Shown one piece after another: positions 1 to 6,801 of a stretch of 9,386 nucleotides of DNA; within the stretch, counting starts at the first letter, position 1, and each line of letters begins with the position of its first letter. This DNA comes from Verrucomicrobiota bacterium (GTDB lineage Bacteria > Verrucomicrobiota > Kiritimatiellia > CAIQIC01 > Lenti-01): NCBI GenBank assembly GCA_022709625.1, contig JAKLIL010000052.1, positions 1 through 9,386 of the forward strand. Reading direction: 5' to 3'. The position numbers and the translations under genes are program-made. The notes under the pieces are model-generated. The model worked only from the letters and a program-made list of their open reading frames with translations. It was not told the DNA's origin and did not search any database.

Positions 1-684
1 GGCCGCTCCCAGATGCGCGATGCCCCCTTCAGCCTCTCCACCTCCGTGGCGTTTGCCTTGAAACCGCCCTACGTGAAGATCGCCACCAACTTCGCGGGCC
101 GCACGCCCGTGCCGCTGTTCAGCGACGTCTTCGGCTACTACCCCGGCCTCGAGCAAGTCCGCCTGCCCAACGGCGACAGCAACCGCTGGATGACCGCGGC
201 GTGGGATGCCAGCGCCGTCGTCCCCGGCGCCGCCGCCTACGGCGTAAAGGCCGCCGGCTATCCCGCCGGCGCCGATGTTTGCTATGTCACGCAGCAGTCC
301 GCCACCACCGGCACGAACCGCTACATGGAGTTTGCCACCAACCTCGTTGCCGGCGGCACGGCCTTGTCCGGCTCCGGCAATCCCGGCGCGCAGGCGGCCG
401 CCTACGGCTGGAATGTTCGCATCCTGTCCCAGTCCGCCACGCAAGCCCTCGTCCGCATCTGGAACGGCAATCCCCTTGAAATCCTAACCATCTCCCCGGT
501 CGGGGGATCTTCCTCCTTGTCTCTCTCCTTCTCCGCTCCCGGCCGTCCGCTCGCCATCCAGGCCTCCACCAATCTTTCCGCCGCCGGCGGCGGTTTTTCC
601 AACCTGATCAGCGATTATACCGACAACCACGTCACGCTGCCTTCCACCAGTTTCAATCGGTTCTACCGCCTGGGCGTTCCCTGA
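1..684 (+). CDS. C-terminal part of an exported surface-type protein (5' end outside window)
   Basis: The reading frame is open from the first base to a TGA at 682-684, so the gene begins upstream; the ATG at 13 is only an internal Met. The visible 227 or so residues are rich in Gly, Ala, Ser, Thr and Asn, with no catalytic motif I recognise. The last 45 residues contain an 'LAIQASTNLS' stretch and end in 'FNRFYRLGVP'. This closing module (a 'STNL' strand, then a final F-Y-R-L/V) recurs at the ends of secreted proteins in Verrucomicrobia and Kiritimatiellota, and in two other genes of this window. A role as a cell-surface or secreted structural or adhesive protein is inferred from style only. 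It could be the tail of a large multidomain enzyme whose catalytic part lies off the window. Confidence 0.75.
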   Translation, partial: GRSQMRDAPFSLSTSVAFALKPPYVKIATNFAGRTPVPLFSDVFGYYPGLEQVRLPNGDSNRWMTAAWDASAVVPGAAAYGVKAAGYPAGADVCYVTQQSATTGTNRYMEFATNLVAGGTALSGSGNPGAQAAAYGWNVRILSQSATQALVRIWNGNPLEILTISPVGGSSSLSLSFSAPGRPLAIQASTNLSAAGGGFSNLISDYTDNHVTLPSTSFNRFYRLGVP

Positions 685-746
685 CGCGCCGCGCCTCGTT
701 TTTCAATGGCAATACAATAAAAGCGGCCCCTCGTCCGTTATCCGTC

Positions 747-1361
747 GTGAACGGTCCCATCCAGAACACGTCCGCAATGGCCGCTGAAGATGCAACCTGC
801 CTGGCAGCCTACCGCCGCGGCGACGCCGAAGCCCTCGGCCGCCTGGTCGACAAATACCGGCGCCCCCTGTTCGCTTTTCTGTCCCGTTTCGCGGCCCATC
901 CCGGCGAAGCCGACGAATGGTTCCAGGAAACCTGGGTGCGCGCGATTCAACACATGAACCTCTTTCGCCAAAAGAATCTGCCGGGCTGGCTGTTCCGCAT
1001 CGCGCACAACCTGATTGTCGACCACGCCCGCCGGCGCAAACCGGACTGCTCGCTCGACGCGCCGCTGCCCGACGGCACCGCGACCTTGGCCGACATGGTC
1101 CCGGCCGACCGCCCGACCCCGGCCGCCGAAACCGCGGGGCGCGACCTCGGCCGCCTGATTGCCGCGGCGGCGGCGAACCTCCCCGTCGAACAACGCGAAG
1201 TCTTTTGGCTGCGCATGGATGCGGGTCTGTCCTTCCGGGAGATCGCCCGCGTCCAGCGCTGTTCCATCAATACCGCCCTGGCCCGCATGCAATACGCCCT
1301 CGGCAAGTTGCGCGCCGCGCTCGGCCCGGCCTATCGGGAATTGCAGGACCTCCGCCCATGA
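747..1361 (+). CDS. ECF-type RNA polymerase sigma factor (sigma-70 family)
   Basis: The 204-residue protein has the two-domain layout of ECF sigma factors. Region 2 spans about residues 19-98: 'ADEWFQETWVRAIQ' (55-68) matches the core-binding helix and 'LPGWLFRIAHNLIVDHARRRK' covers the -10 recognition helix (78-98). A linker follows, then region 4 at about 144-193. There 'LPVEQREVFWLRM' leads into a helix-turn-helix, 'SFREIARVQRCSINTALAR', which reads the -35 element. There is no region 1 or 3, as expected. The start is unclear: GTG at 747 gives this length and ATG at 777 removes ten residues, and neither has a clear ribosome binding site. The stop overlaps the next gene's start (ATGA), as expected for a sigma factor translated with its own anti-sigma factor. 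A TACAAT at 713-718 could be part of a promoter but lacks a good -35. Confidence 0.93.
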   Translation: MNGPIQNTSAMAAEDATCLAAYRRGDAEALGRLVDKYRRPLFAFLSRFAAHPGEADEWFQETWVRAIQHMNLFRQKNLPGWLFRIAHNLIVDHARRRKPDCSLDAPLPDGTATLADMVPADRPTPAAETAGRDLGRLIAAAAANLPVEQREVFWLRMDAGLSFREIARVQRCSINTALARMQYALGKLRAALGPAYRELQDLRP

Positions 1362-1816
1362 ACCAAACGCATGTCGAACGATGGCTCTTGCTCGAACAGA
1401 CCGGCGAGCTTTCCGCCCGCCAGCGCCGCCAACTCGCGGCCGCGCTGGCCGCCAGCTCCGTAGCGCGCCGCGGGCGCGCCGAACTGTGCGGCCTCGCCGC
1501 AGCCATTCCGCCCGTGACAGCGCAACCGGCCGCCGATGCCGTCCCGCGCATCGCCGCGCGCCTACGCGCGCGGCAAAAGCCCTCCTTGACGTTTCCGCCG
1601 GCGTGGAAACCCGCCTTGGCCGCCGTGGCCGCCCTGGCCCTTCTGGTCGGCCTCCGCGTTTTTCGCTACCAGCCCGGCGGGTACGGCGGGAGTGCCGTCG
1701 CGGCCGTCGCGGAAGAAGAAGACTGGACCGATCCCCTCGAAGCCGAATTCGCCGAACTGGAAAACCTGATCTCCGGTTTCGATTCCGACGAACCTTTTGG
1801 CATCACGGAACTATGA
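1358..1816 (+). CDS. Anti-sigma-factor-like single-pass membrane protein
   Basis: The 152-residue protein starts at an ATG overlapping the sigma stop (ATGA at 1358-1361), with an AGGAC upstream. The N-terminal 45 residues are charged and helical. 'WLLLEQTGELSARQRRQL' (9-26) resembles the short helical N-terminus of membrane anti-sigma factors. One hydrophobic segment at about residues 85-102 follows a Pro-Trp-Lys and should cross the inner membrane. An acidic tail of about 48 residues (rich in E and D from about 115) would be periplasmic. There is no HxxxCxxC zinc motif and only one Cys (C44), so it is not a zinc-type anti-sigma factor. Sigma binding is inferred from position, coupling and topology. 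The stop again forms an ATGA with an in-frame ATG of the next gene (1813-1816). Confidence 0.75.
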   Translation: MNQTHVERWLLLEQTGELSARQRRQLAAALAASSVARRGRAELCGLAAAIPPVTAQPAADAVPRIAARLRARQKPSLTFPPAWKPALAAVAALALLVGLRVFRYQPGGYGGSAVAAVAEEEDWTDPLEAEFAELENLISGFDSDEPFGITEL

Positions 1817-1842
1817 ACGAACCCAAACCGGAGAAAACATCC

Positions 1843-2457
1843 ATGAAAACAACGACGATCGCGTTATTGGCCGCCGTTCTCGCGGCGGGCGGCGTCCTGG
1901 CCCAGGAAGGCGAGGATTCCCGCCCCCAAGGAAAGACCTGCGGGACCCAGGAGCGGGGCAAGCAGGCCTGGGGCCGGAAGGGTCCGCAGAAAGATCGCCC
2001 CGGCGGCCCGATGTCGCCCGAAATGATGGCCCAGATGCGCGCCGACCACCGCGCCATCCGCGCACTCGGCGAGGCGGCCTGCGCGGAAACCGACGAGGCC
2101 AGGAAGGCTGAACTCGTGGCCCAGTTGCGCGCCAAGCTCGGCGAAATTTCCGACCGCATGCAGGCGCACCGGGAACAGCGCCTGGCGCAGTCCGAGGAGC
2201 GCTTGGCCGACCTGAAGGAAAAAATCGAAAACGCGAAAACCAACCGGGACGCGCTGATCGAAGAGCAGATCCAGCGCATTCTTTCGGGCGAGCGGCCACC
2301 GCGTCCCGCGGCTTTCGATCGCGATCCCCAGGCCAAGGGCGGCCATGGCCCCGCCATGGGCCCGGGCCCTTGCGGCGGCATGCCCCCGCCCGGCGAGGAA
2401 GTCCCCCCGCCGCCGCCCATGGACGACGAGGATTTCCCGCCGCCGCCCGCGGAATGA
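1843..2457 (+). CDS. Small exported Met/Pro-rich helical protein, possible periplasmic sensor of the sigma unit
   Basis: ATG 1843 is chosen because GGAG (1830-1833) sits 9 bases upstream and the product then starts with a textbook signal peptide, 'MKTTTIALLAAVLAAGGVLA', with cleavage likely before Gln21. ATG 1813 (ATGA overlap) would add ten charged residues. The mature protein has a basic Gly/Arg-rich segment (about 22-56), a Met/His-containing patch (MSPEMMAQMRADHR, 57-70), long charged helices likely to form a coiled coil (about 66-148), and a Gly/Pro tail with Pro runs and an acidic DDED. Cysteines lie at 33, 80 and 177. Size, export and helical Met/His-bearing core recall CpxP/Spy/ZraP/CnrX periplasmic proteins, and CnrX is the metal sensor beside CnrY anti-sigma and CnrH sigma. 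This is analogy only; I see no diagnostic family motif. It ends just before a hairpin terminator. Confidence 0.8.
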   Translation: MKTTTIALLAAVLAAGGVLAQEGEDSRPQGKTCGTQERGKQAWGRKGPQKDRPGGPMSPEMMAQMRADHRAIRALGEAACAETDEARKAELVAQLRAKLGEISDRMQAHREQRLAQSEERLADLKEKIENAKTNRDALIEEQIQRILSGERPPRPAAFDRDPQAKGGHGPAMGPGPCGGMPPPGEEVPPPPPMDDEDFPPPPAE

Positions 2458-2483
2458 ATCCAAAGGGTTTTCTTCCAAACCAT

Positions 2484-2507
2484 AAGCCCCGCCATATGGT
2501 GGGGCTT
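2484..2507. terminator. Hairpin between convergent genes, probable bidirectional terminator
   Basis: A 10-bp stem (2484-2493 with 2498-2507, one G-U pair when read from the plus strand) closes an ATAT loop. It is followed on the plus strand by a pyrimidine-rich CTTCTTATTC rather than a pure T-run. It lies 26 bases past the stop of the exported helical protein (ends 2457) and 21 bases past the stop of the minus-strand gene (ends 2529), so it can serve both directions. The imperfect T-tracts keep this below certainty. Confidence 0.72.
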
Positions 2508-2528
2508 CTTATTCAACCAACCTGGACC

Positions 2529-3913
2529 CTACTTGACCCGGAAGAACACGTTGCTGGCCGGTTGGGGCGGCAATGCCACCTGGAACTCGGAAACCAAGTG
2601 AGTGTTGGTCTTTGTCTCGTGGGGCACCCAGGCCACCAGATTGGTTGAGCGCTCGATCCGGCTCACTCTGCCGGGCACGCCGGCCACGCTCAACGTCGCC
2701 TGCGTGGGCGGGGTCATTTCGCCCAAACCCTTTATCCTGGCGCGGCCCGGGCCCAGGAACTCCCAGGGATCCATGATCGCCCTTCCGGAAAACCGCACCT
2801 CGTCCACCAGAACGCGACTATCCATGGGGATGCTGCCGCCGGCGCCGCCCAGAATGGCCCAAGAATCTGTTCCAAAAGCATATTCTCCGGACGCGCCCGC
2901 ATCGAGGTCGGTCGAATCGAACCGGGGTGAGATCTTGTTTGGGACCGGCAAAAGCCGCCTGGTTGCGATACAGGTTCTTTTCCCTGCCGACCGTATTGCT
3001 CACCACCGTCAACCGGTCCCACAGCGGCGGGCACCAGGGATCAGCCGGCGCGTTGGTCAGCGTGCCGACGTTGAACCAGCCGGTGAATTCTTCGTTCCTC
3101 AAGTCCTGCTGCGCATCGAACCGCCACCAGGCCCAGGTGCGGGCCGGCACGGTCTCCACCGCCAGGTCATCCACGTACATGCTGCCCGTGGGGGGAATGA
3201 CCTGGGCCGACCGCACGATTTTGACGTGATCATAGCGCGGCACCCAGGCCGGCAAATTCAACGGGGTCCACGGCAACACGTTCGTCCCGTCGTAATCCAG
3301 CATGACGCGATCGTCTAGGTCAAACCACAGCACCAGCCGGGTGTAGCGGCCCGTGACCCAGGCCACGCTGGTCGTGATCCCGTTCGCGTAAATAGCGCCC
3401 CCGAGCGTATTCCCCACGGTGACTTGCGACACCCCGCCCGTGCCGAGCGAGAACGTCAGGTTTTGCTTCATGTTTTCCCGGTACACCCATGCCGAAAGAC
3501 GCACTACGGGAAAGGTGGCTCCATCCCGCTCGTCAAAAACATTGGTGTAGATCGCCACCCGTTGGTCTGTGACGGCCGGCGTGTTCCCCAGGAAGAGCCG
3601 CCTTCGAACCGCGATGGGGATTCAGGGAGGAAACCGTGGCCGCATACAGCCCCGACCCACTGCCGACCCACTCCCGCCCCGGTTGGTTGGTGATCGAATC
3701 CTCCGGCAAAGCATCGAAGGTTTCCAGCCATCCGTCCCCCTGCGCCAACGGAACCGCCAACAAAAAGATGGCCAGAGCCCCGGCTTCCCACGATTTGAAG
3801 AGCCCCGCGTTCCGCCCAAGTCTCCGGCGTGTTTCCTTCCTGTGTGGTCAATTGAGTAGAGCCGCATCTGCTTGGCGCCGCCGCCCCCGCCCATCGCCGC
3901 GCGTCTTTGTCAT
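2529..3913 (-). pseudogene. LamG-like exported protein broken by two +1 frameshifts (N-terminus uncertain)
   Basis: Three minus-strand frames together make one sensible protein. Frame 1 carries a hydrophobic signal peptide (ALAIFLLAVPLAQ, about 3800-3745), then 'GDGWLETFDALPEDS' and 'GLYAATVSSLNPHRGSKAAL'. Near 3593-3600 sense continues in frame 2 ('FLGNTPAV', then 'VAIYTNVFDERDGATF' to 'NLYRNQAAFAGP'). Near 2938-2944, at CCCAAAC on the coding strand, it moves to frame 3 ('NKISPRFDSTDLDAG' to the stop). Each shift equals one extra base. Segments such as 'SMYVDDLAVETVP' and 'SRVLVDEVRFSGRAI' resemble strands of LamG/concanavalin-type jelly-roll domains. The C-terminus (about 'IERSTNLVAWVPH' to 'NVFFRVK') is the same closing module as in 1-684. 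At the 5' end, ATG 3913 has a strong AGGAGG (3926-3921) but meets TGA (3850-3848) after 21 codons, before the signal peptide, so the true start is unknown. Sequencing error instead of decay is possible. Confidence 0.65.
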
Positions 3914-4095
3914 GCCCGCTCCTCCTGTTTTCCCAAACTCGATTCTTCAGGGTCCCACACCGCATCGATTTCGTCGGGTCTCAGTTTGCGGAGACCGTCT
4001 AGTTCATTCCGGGGGGGGGGGGCGGGCCATTGCCCTTCTGGTCCGAACCGGGGTCGAGCCAGCGCGCCCCTGCAAATCCAGGCCGCCGTCTTCAT
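3910..4095 (-). CDS. Small hypothetical ORF containing a 12-base homopolymer
   Basis: This 61-codon frame starts at an ATG overlapping the TGA of the upstream gene (ATGA) and ends in a TGA that overlaps the next ATG (3913-3911). GGAG lies about 10 bases before its start. The N-terminus begins 'MKTAAWICRGALARPRF'. The C-terminal half is strongly charged and looks coding ('LRKLRPDEIDAVWDPEESS'). A run of twelve G on the plus strand (C on the coding strand, 4011-4022) sits in the middle, giving an Ala-Pro-Pro-Pro-Arg stretch. I recognise no family. The halves may not originally have been in one frame, since any change in the run length would join a different upstream frame to the charged tail. 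Short length and the homopolymer keep confidence low. Confidence 0.4.
   Translation of the reverse strand: MKTAAWICRGALARPRFGPEGQWPAPPPRNELDGLRKLRPDEIDAVWDPEESSLGKQEERA
4011..4022. repeat. Homopolymer G12 tract
   Basis: Twelve consecutive G on the plus strand inside a small minus-strand ORF. Runs of this length are prone to slippage during replication and to length errors in sequencing. In some bacteria such tracts switch surface genes on and off; no evidence here shows that this one does. Confidence 0.9.
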
Positions 4096-4583
4096 TTCCC
4101 GCTGCTCCACGCCCGCACGCGATAGAACCGGCTGGTGGCGCTCGGCGCCGGGGAATCCCAGCGGGTCAGGCCCGTTTCGGCGGCCGGAGTGAAGTCGGCG
4201 ACGGTCGCGGCGTGCTCCACGGTATATTTCGAGGCTTGGGTAACCGCCGCCCACTCCAGCCGCAGAGTCCCGCCCGACAGGACGATCAGCGTCAGATTCG
4301 GCCGCGACAGCAGCATGCTCCACGGCACCAGATAGCCGGAGTAGAGCTTCCGGGCCGCATTCGTCGCCACGCCTTGCGACGAAAGCCCCCCCAGGCTGCT
4401 CGCCGCCAGCCTATAATTCGCCGACGCCACCGGTGTCGCCGAGTTGGGATTGCCGCCCGTGAAGGCATGGCGCTCCAAGACGTAGTTCGCGCTGGAGGCG
4501 GAAATGGCCGCCGCCGCGGCGGCCCACCCCAGGACCGCCGCCAGCGCCAGCGCGCGCCAACTCATGCGCAAGAGGAGATTCAT
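4092..4583 (-). CDS. Small exported beta-module protein with Fn3-like C-terminal half
   Basis: The 163-residue protein starts at ATG 4583, six bases after a clear GAGGAG (4595-4590) that overlaps the stop of the upstream gene, so the two form an operon. A signal peptide occupies about residues 1-27 (basic MNLLLRMSWR, then Ala/Leu-rich, ending AAAAAIS). Next comes a degenerate pair of 'S(A)NY-L' strands ('SSANYVLERHAFTGG', 'ASANYRLAASSLGGLSS'), a module often found as 'SASYRL...GGG...SANYRL...G' in exported proteins of environmental bacteria. From about residue 90 it resembles a single Fn3-like beta sandwich ('LRLEWAAVTQASKYTVEHA') ending 'SRFYRVRAWSSGK'. No catalytic residues are seen. A secreted or envelope structural role is inferred. 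The stop overlaps the ATG of the small ORF downstream. Confidence 0.8.
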   Translation of the reverse strand: MNLLLRMSWRALALAAVLGWAAAAAAISASSANYVLERHAFTGGNPNSATPVASANYRLAASSLGGLSSQGVATNAARKLYSGYLVPWSMLLSRPNLTLIVLSGGTLRLEWAAVTQASKYTVEHAATVADFTPAAETGLTRWDSPAPSATSRFYRVRAWSSGK

Positions 4584-4593
4584 TATCCGCTCC

Positions 4594-5724
4594 TCAATTG
4601 TAGACCCAGATCCGCACGCGAACCGAATGGGAAGACGTGTCGCAACTCTCCCGGTAGAGCGTGATCGCGCTTGTGGTCAACTGCTTGAAATAGAAGCCCC
4701 GTCTATCACCGTCGCTGGTGTGGAAGGACCCGATGCCGTGGTTGTTGATGCCGACTCCGTCGAGATCCCCGGTATCCTTGGAGATGATATCCACCACATA
4801 GTTATCCACGTTTCCGCCGAGATTGTGGTTCAGAGTCAGTACTCCGGGGATTGTATTCAAGGAGTCGCAAGCCACAGCCAAGGCTCTCCAGCCGCTGTCG
4901 TAGTTCGGGCGCGGGAACGTGCCTTGGCATTGGCCAGTCACCTTGACGGTCCCGTTCACTTCGAGGCTGTTGGTCGGCGTGCTGGAACCGATGCCCAACC
5001 GGCCATCTTTGAAAACAAGGGACCCGTTGTGATACAGAAACGCATAATTGTTGATTGGGTCATAACCGACACCGGCGCCATAGATGCCGTTGCGCTGGAA
5101 CTCCACGGTGGGATTGCCCGAGGCGTTGTCGATGATCAGGTCGGCGTCGCCCTCGAAGGCCTGGATTTTGATTTTGGCGTTCCCGCTGGAGCGATAGACA
5201 TGCAGCGCCTCCTGCGGCGTGGATCTCCCGATGCCCACGTTGCCCGCGATCCGGTACAAGTTGGTGCCGCTGGTGACCCAAGGCCCGTCCGAATTGCCGG
5301 CGGTCGTGGCGTAGGTGGCGCTGGAAGCTTGTCCGGCGTAGGCCGCCGTCAGGGCGCGCTGCGCATAGGGCACGCTCTGCATCGGCAGGCGCGGCGTCAT
5401 TTGCGCATCTGCCCCCACCTGGATGCTCAAGTAGAGTCCGTCGGTGTCGAACAGCCCTTCCGGAATGGAGCGCACCTGCCCCAGATTCACGTGGAACAAG
5501 CCGCTCTCGACGATCACCACCGCTTGCGTCTCGGCCCACACCACGCTGCCGGCCGAAACATGGTTCCAAATGCGGAACACCATCGAGGTAGCGCCATCGA
5601 AGGGCGTGCCCGCCGAATCGGTCAGTTTACCTTGGTAATCGATCTACTGGGGCACCGCCCGCGCCGATCCGCCGCTCCCCGCCAGCGCAACCAAACCGAT
5701 AAGACAAACAATCTTAGTTTTCAT
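4594..5724 (-). pseudogene. Tail-fibre/lectin-like exported protein interrupted by an in-frame TAG at codon 27
   Basis: ATG 5724 has a good GGGAG (5735-5731) six bases upstream and starts a signal peptide (MKTKIVCLIGLVAL, then Ala/Gly/Ser-rich to ARAVPQ). Codon 27 is TAG (5646-5644). The frame then continues without break as 'IDYQGKLTDSAGTPFDGATSM...' for a total of 376 codons. The conserved opening of this kind of protein is 'PQ-x-I-x-YQG-x-L-T-D', so the stop falls inside a recognisable motif. Later come 'LFHVNLGQ', 'PRLPMQSVPYAQRA' (about 112-123), two tail-fibre-type repeats (NVGIG at 162-166, RLGIGSSTP at 242-250), and a C-terminal domain with 'LNHNLGG', 'VDNYVVDI', 'INNHGIG' and 'VRVRIWVY' that resembles a lectin-like domain of tail-fibre-type proteins. 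An intact 329-residue remainder could start at ATG 5583, but without a signal peptide or ribosome site. A CAG-to-TAG change, true nonsense or sequencing error, is the simplest reading. Confidence 0.75.
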
Positions 5725-5771
5725 GGCTTTCTCCCTTCGTGACAACATGACGGATGACTTGGTTTTTATTG

Positions 5772-5784
5772 TGTTGAATCAACA
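5772..5784. promoter_or_regulatory. Perfect 13-base palindrome in divergent intergenic region, possible operator
   Basis: TGTTGA-A-TCAACA is an exact inverted repeat (6-bp arms, 1-base centre). It lies between the start of the tail-fibre-like gene (5724, minus) and the probable start of the transporter (5864, plus). Such a position fits a regulator binding site controlling either gene. I could not place convincing -35/-10 pairs for either direction in the 139-base gap, and a 13-base palindrome can occur by chance. Confidence 0.35.
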
Positions 5785-5863
5785 GCCCGCTGTCTACCAT
5801 GGAGTTGCGTGCGCCGATGATAGCTCTTCTGTCCCGGGCTTGGTTTCGCCATACTTCTCCGTC

Positions 5864-6703
5864 ATGAGTCTCCTCGCCATGGTATCCCTGGTGTGGGCGT
5901 TTTCGTTCGGCCTGATCGGCAACCATCTGGCCGGTCTGCCGCCCGCGTGGCTGGCATGGATCCGGCTGGCGTGCGGCAGCGCCGTCTTTTTGCCGTTTGT
6001 CCGGAGCGTGCCGGCCAAAACCGCGTTTGCGCTCTTCGCCGTCGGCGCCATGCAGTTCGGACTCATGTATCTGGCCTACATGGCCAGTTTCCGCTACCTC
6101 GAATCCCACGAAGTCGCCCTGTTCACGGTCGTTACGCCCTTGTTCGTCGCCGGGCTGGACGATCTGTTCGGGCGACGCTTCCAGCCATGGAACCTGCTGG
6201 CGGCCCTGCTGGCCGTGGCCGGCGCCGGTCTCATCAAATGGAAGCAGATCGAAACCGCCGCCCCGCTCTACGGCATTCTCCTGGTCCAGGCCTCGAATGT
6301 ATGCTTCGCCGCCGGGCAACTCGCCTACCGCGCCATCATGCGTCGGCTGGCCACCCCCTTGCCCGACTGCCGGGTCTTCTTCTGGCTGCATTTCGGTGGC
6401 TTCGCCGTGCTATGCCCCGTGGCCCTGCCCATCGCCCTCGCAACCACTCCGCCCGTACTGACCGCTGTCCAGTGGGCCATTCTGGTCTACCTTGGCCTTG
6501 TCGCCTCCGGCATCTGCTTTTTCCTGTGGAACCGCGGCGCGCGACTCGTCGCCGCCGGCCAACTCGCCGTCATGAACAATCTCAAGATTCCGCTCGGCGT
6601 CGCCGTCTCCCTCCTCGTTTTCCGCGAAACCACCAATGTGCCGACCCTGCTGGCCGGCGCCCTGCTCATCCTCGTCGCCCTCTTGCCTGTCCGAAGAATC
6701 TAG
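5864..6703 (+). CDS. EamA/DMT-family membrane transporter
   Basis: The 279-residue protein is almost wholly hydrophobic, with about ten predicted membrane helices arranged as two EamA repeats, the usual drug/metabolite transporter plan. The first repeat starts 'MSLLAMVSLVWAFSFGLIG' (1-19), whose Trp-Ala-Phe-Ser-Phe resembles the first helix of the carboxylate/amino acid/amine (YddG/RarD-like) branch. The second repeat ends with 'NNLKIPLGVAVSLLVFRE', with the conserved Pro and the late Glu of the family, before a basic C-terminus (VRRI). Such proteins export or import small amino acids, amines or nucleotides across the inner membrane; the substrate cannot be told from sequence. ATG 5864 is preferred because the frame upstream (open to 5723) is hydrophilic and overlaps the divergent gene's start. 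No strong ribosome binding site is visible. It appears to be a single-gene unit. Confidence 0.88.
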   Translation: MSLLAMVSLVWAFSFGLIGNHLAGLPPAWLAWIRLACGSAVFLPFVRSVPAKTAFALFAVGAMQFGLMYLAYMASFRYLESHEVALFTVVTPLFVAGLDDLFGRRFQPWNLLAALLAVAGAGLIKWKQIETAAPLYGILLVQASNVCFAAGQLAYRAIMRRLATPLPDCRVFFWLHFGGFAVLCPVALPIALATTPPVLTAVQWAILVYLGLVASGICFFLWNRGARLVAAGQLAVMNNLKIPLGVAVSLLVFRETTNVPTLLAGALLILVALLPVRRI

Positions 6704-6717
6704 CCTCCGAAGCGGGG

Positions 6718-6750
6718 CACGGCGCATTTCGAAACCAATCCGGCGCCGTG
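6718..6750. repeat. GC-rich inverted repeat after the transporter gene
   Basis: CACGGCGC (6718-6725) pairs exactly with GCGCCGTG (6743-6750) around a 17-base loop, starting 15 bases past the transporter stop. It could stabilise or end that transcript, but no T-run follows, so I do not call it an intrinsic terminator. Confidence 0.4.
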
Positions 6751-6801
6751 GAGCATGAATTACAGCATAATTATGAAGATACCCATTGGTTGTTCTTTCC
6801 A

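Noticed and set aside
685..746. Autoregulatory ECF promoter (GGAAC / CGTC type) before the sigma gene
   Set aside because: No GGAAC-like -35 at a suitable spacing from a -10 could be found on the plus strand.
1358..1816. Zinc-binding anti-sigma domain (HxxxCxxC)
   Set aside because: Only one Cys is present and the motif is absent, so the protein was called anti-sigma-like on context and topology alone.
1803..2516. 237-codon minus-strand open frame opposite the exported helical protein
   Set aside because: The plus strand has a signal peptide, ribosome site and operon context; the minus frame is Ser/Pro/Gly-rich and runs through the terminator hairpin.
5644..5646. Pyrrolysine or other recoding at TAG, and selenocysteine at the TGA at 3850-3848
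   Set aside because: Two different stop types, no catalytic role for such residues in structural proteins, and no visible insertion element; mutation or sequence error is simpler.
4504..5742. 412-codon plus-strand open frame opposite the tail-fibre-like gene
   Set aside because: The minus strand carries recognisable motifs, a signal peptide and ribosome sites; the plus frame has none and only mirrors codon bias.
5723..5863. N-terminal extension of the transporter to 5723
   Set aside because: The added residues are hydrophilic, match no DMT N-terminus and overlap the divergent gene's start and regulatory gap.
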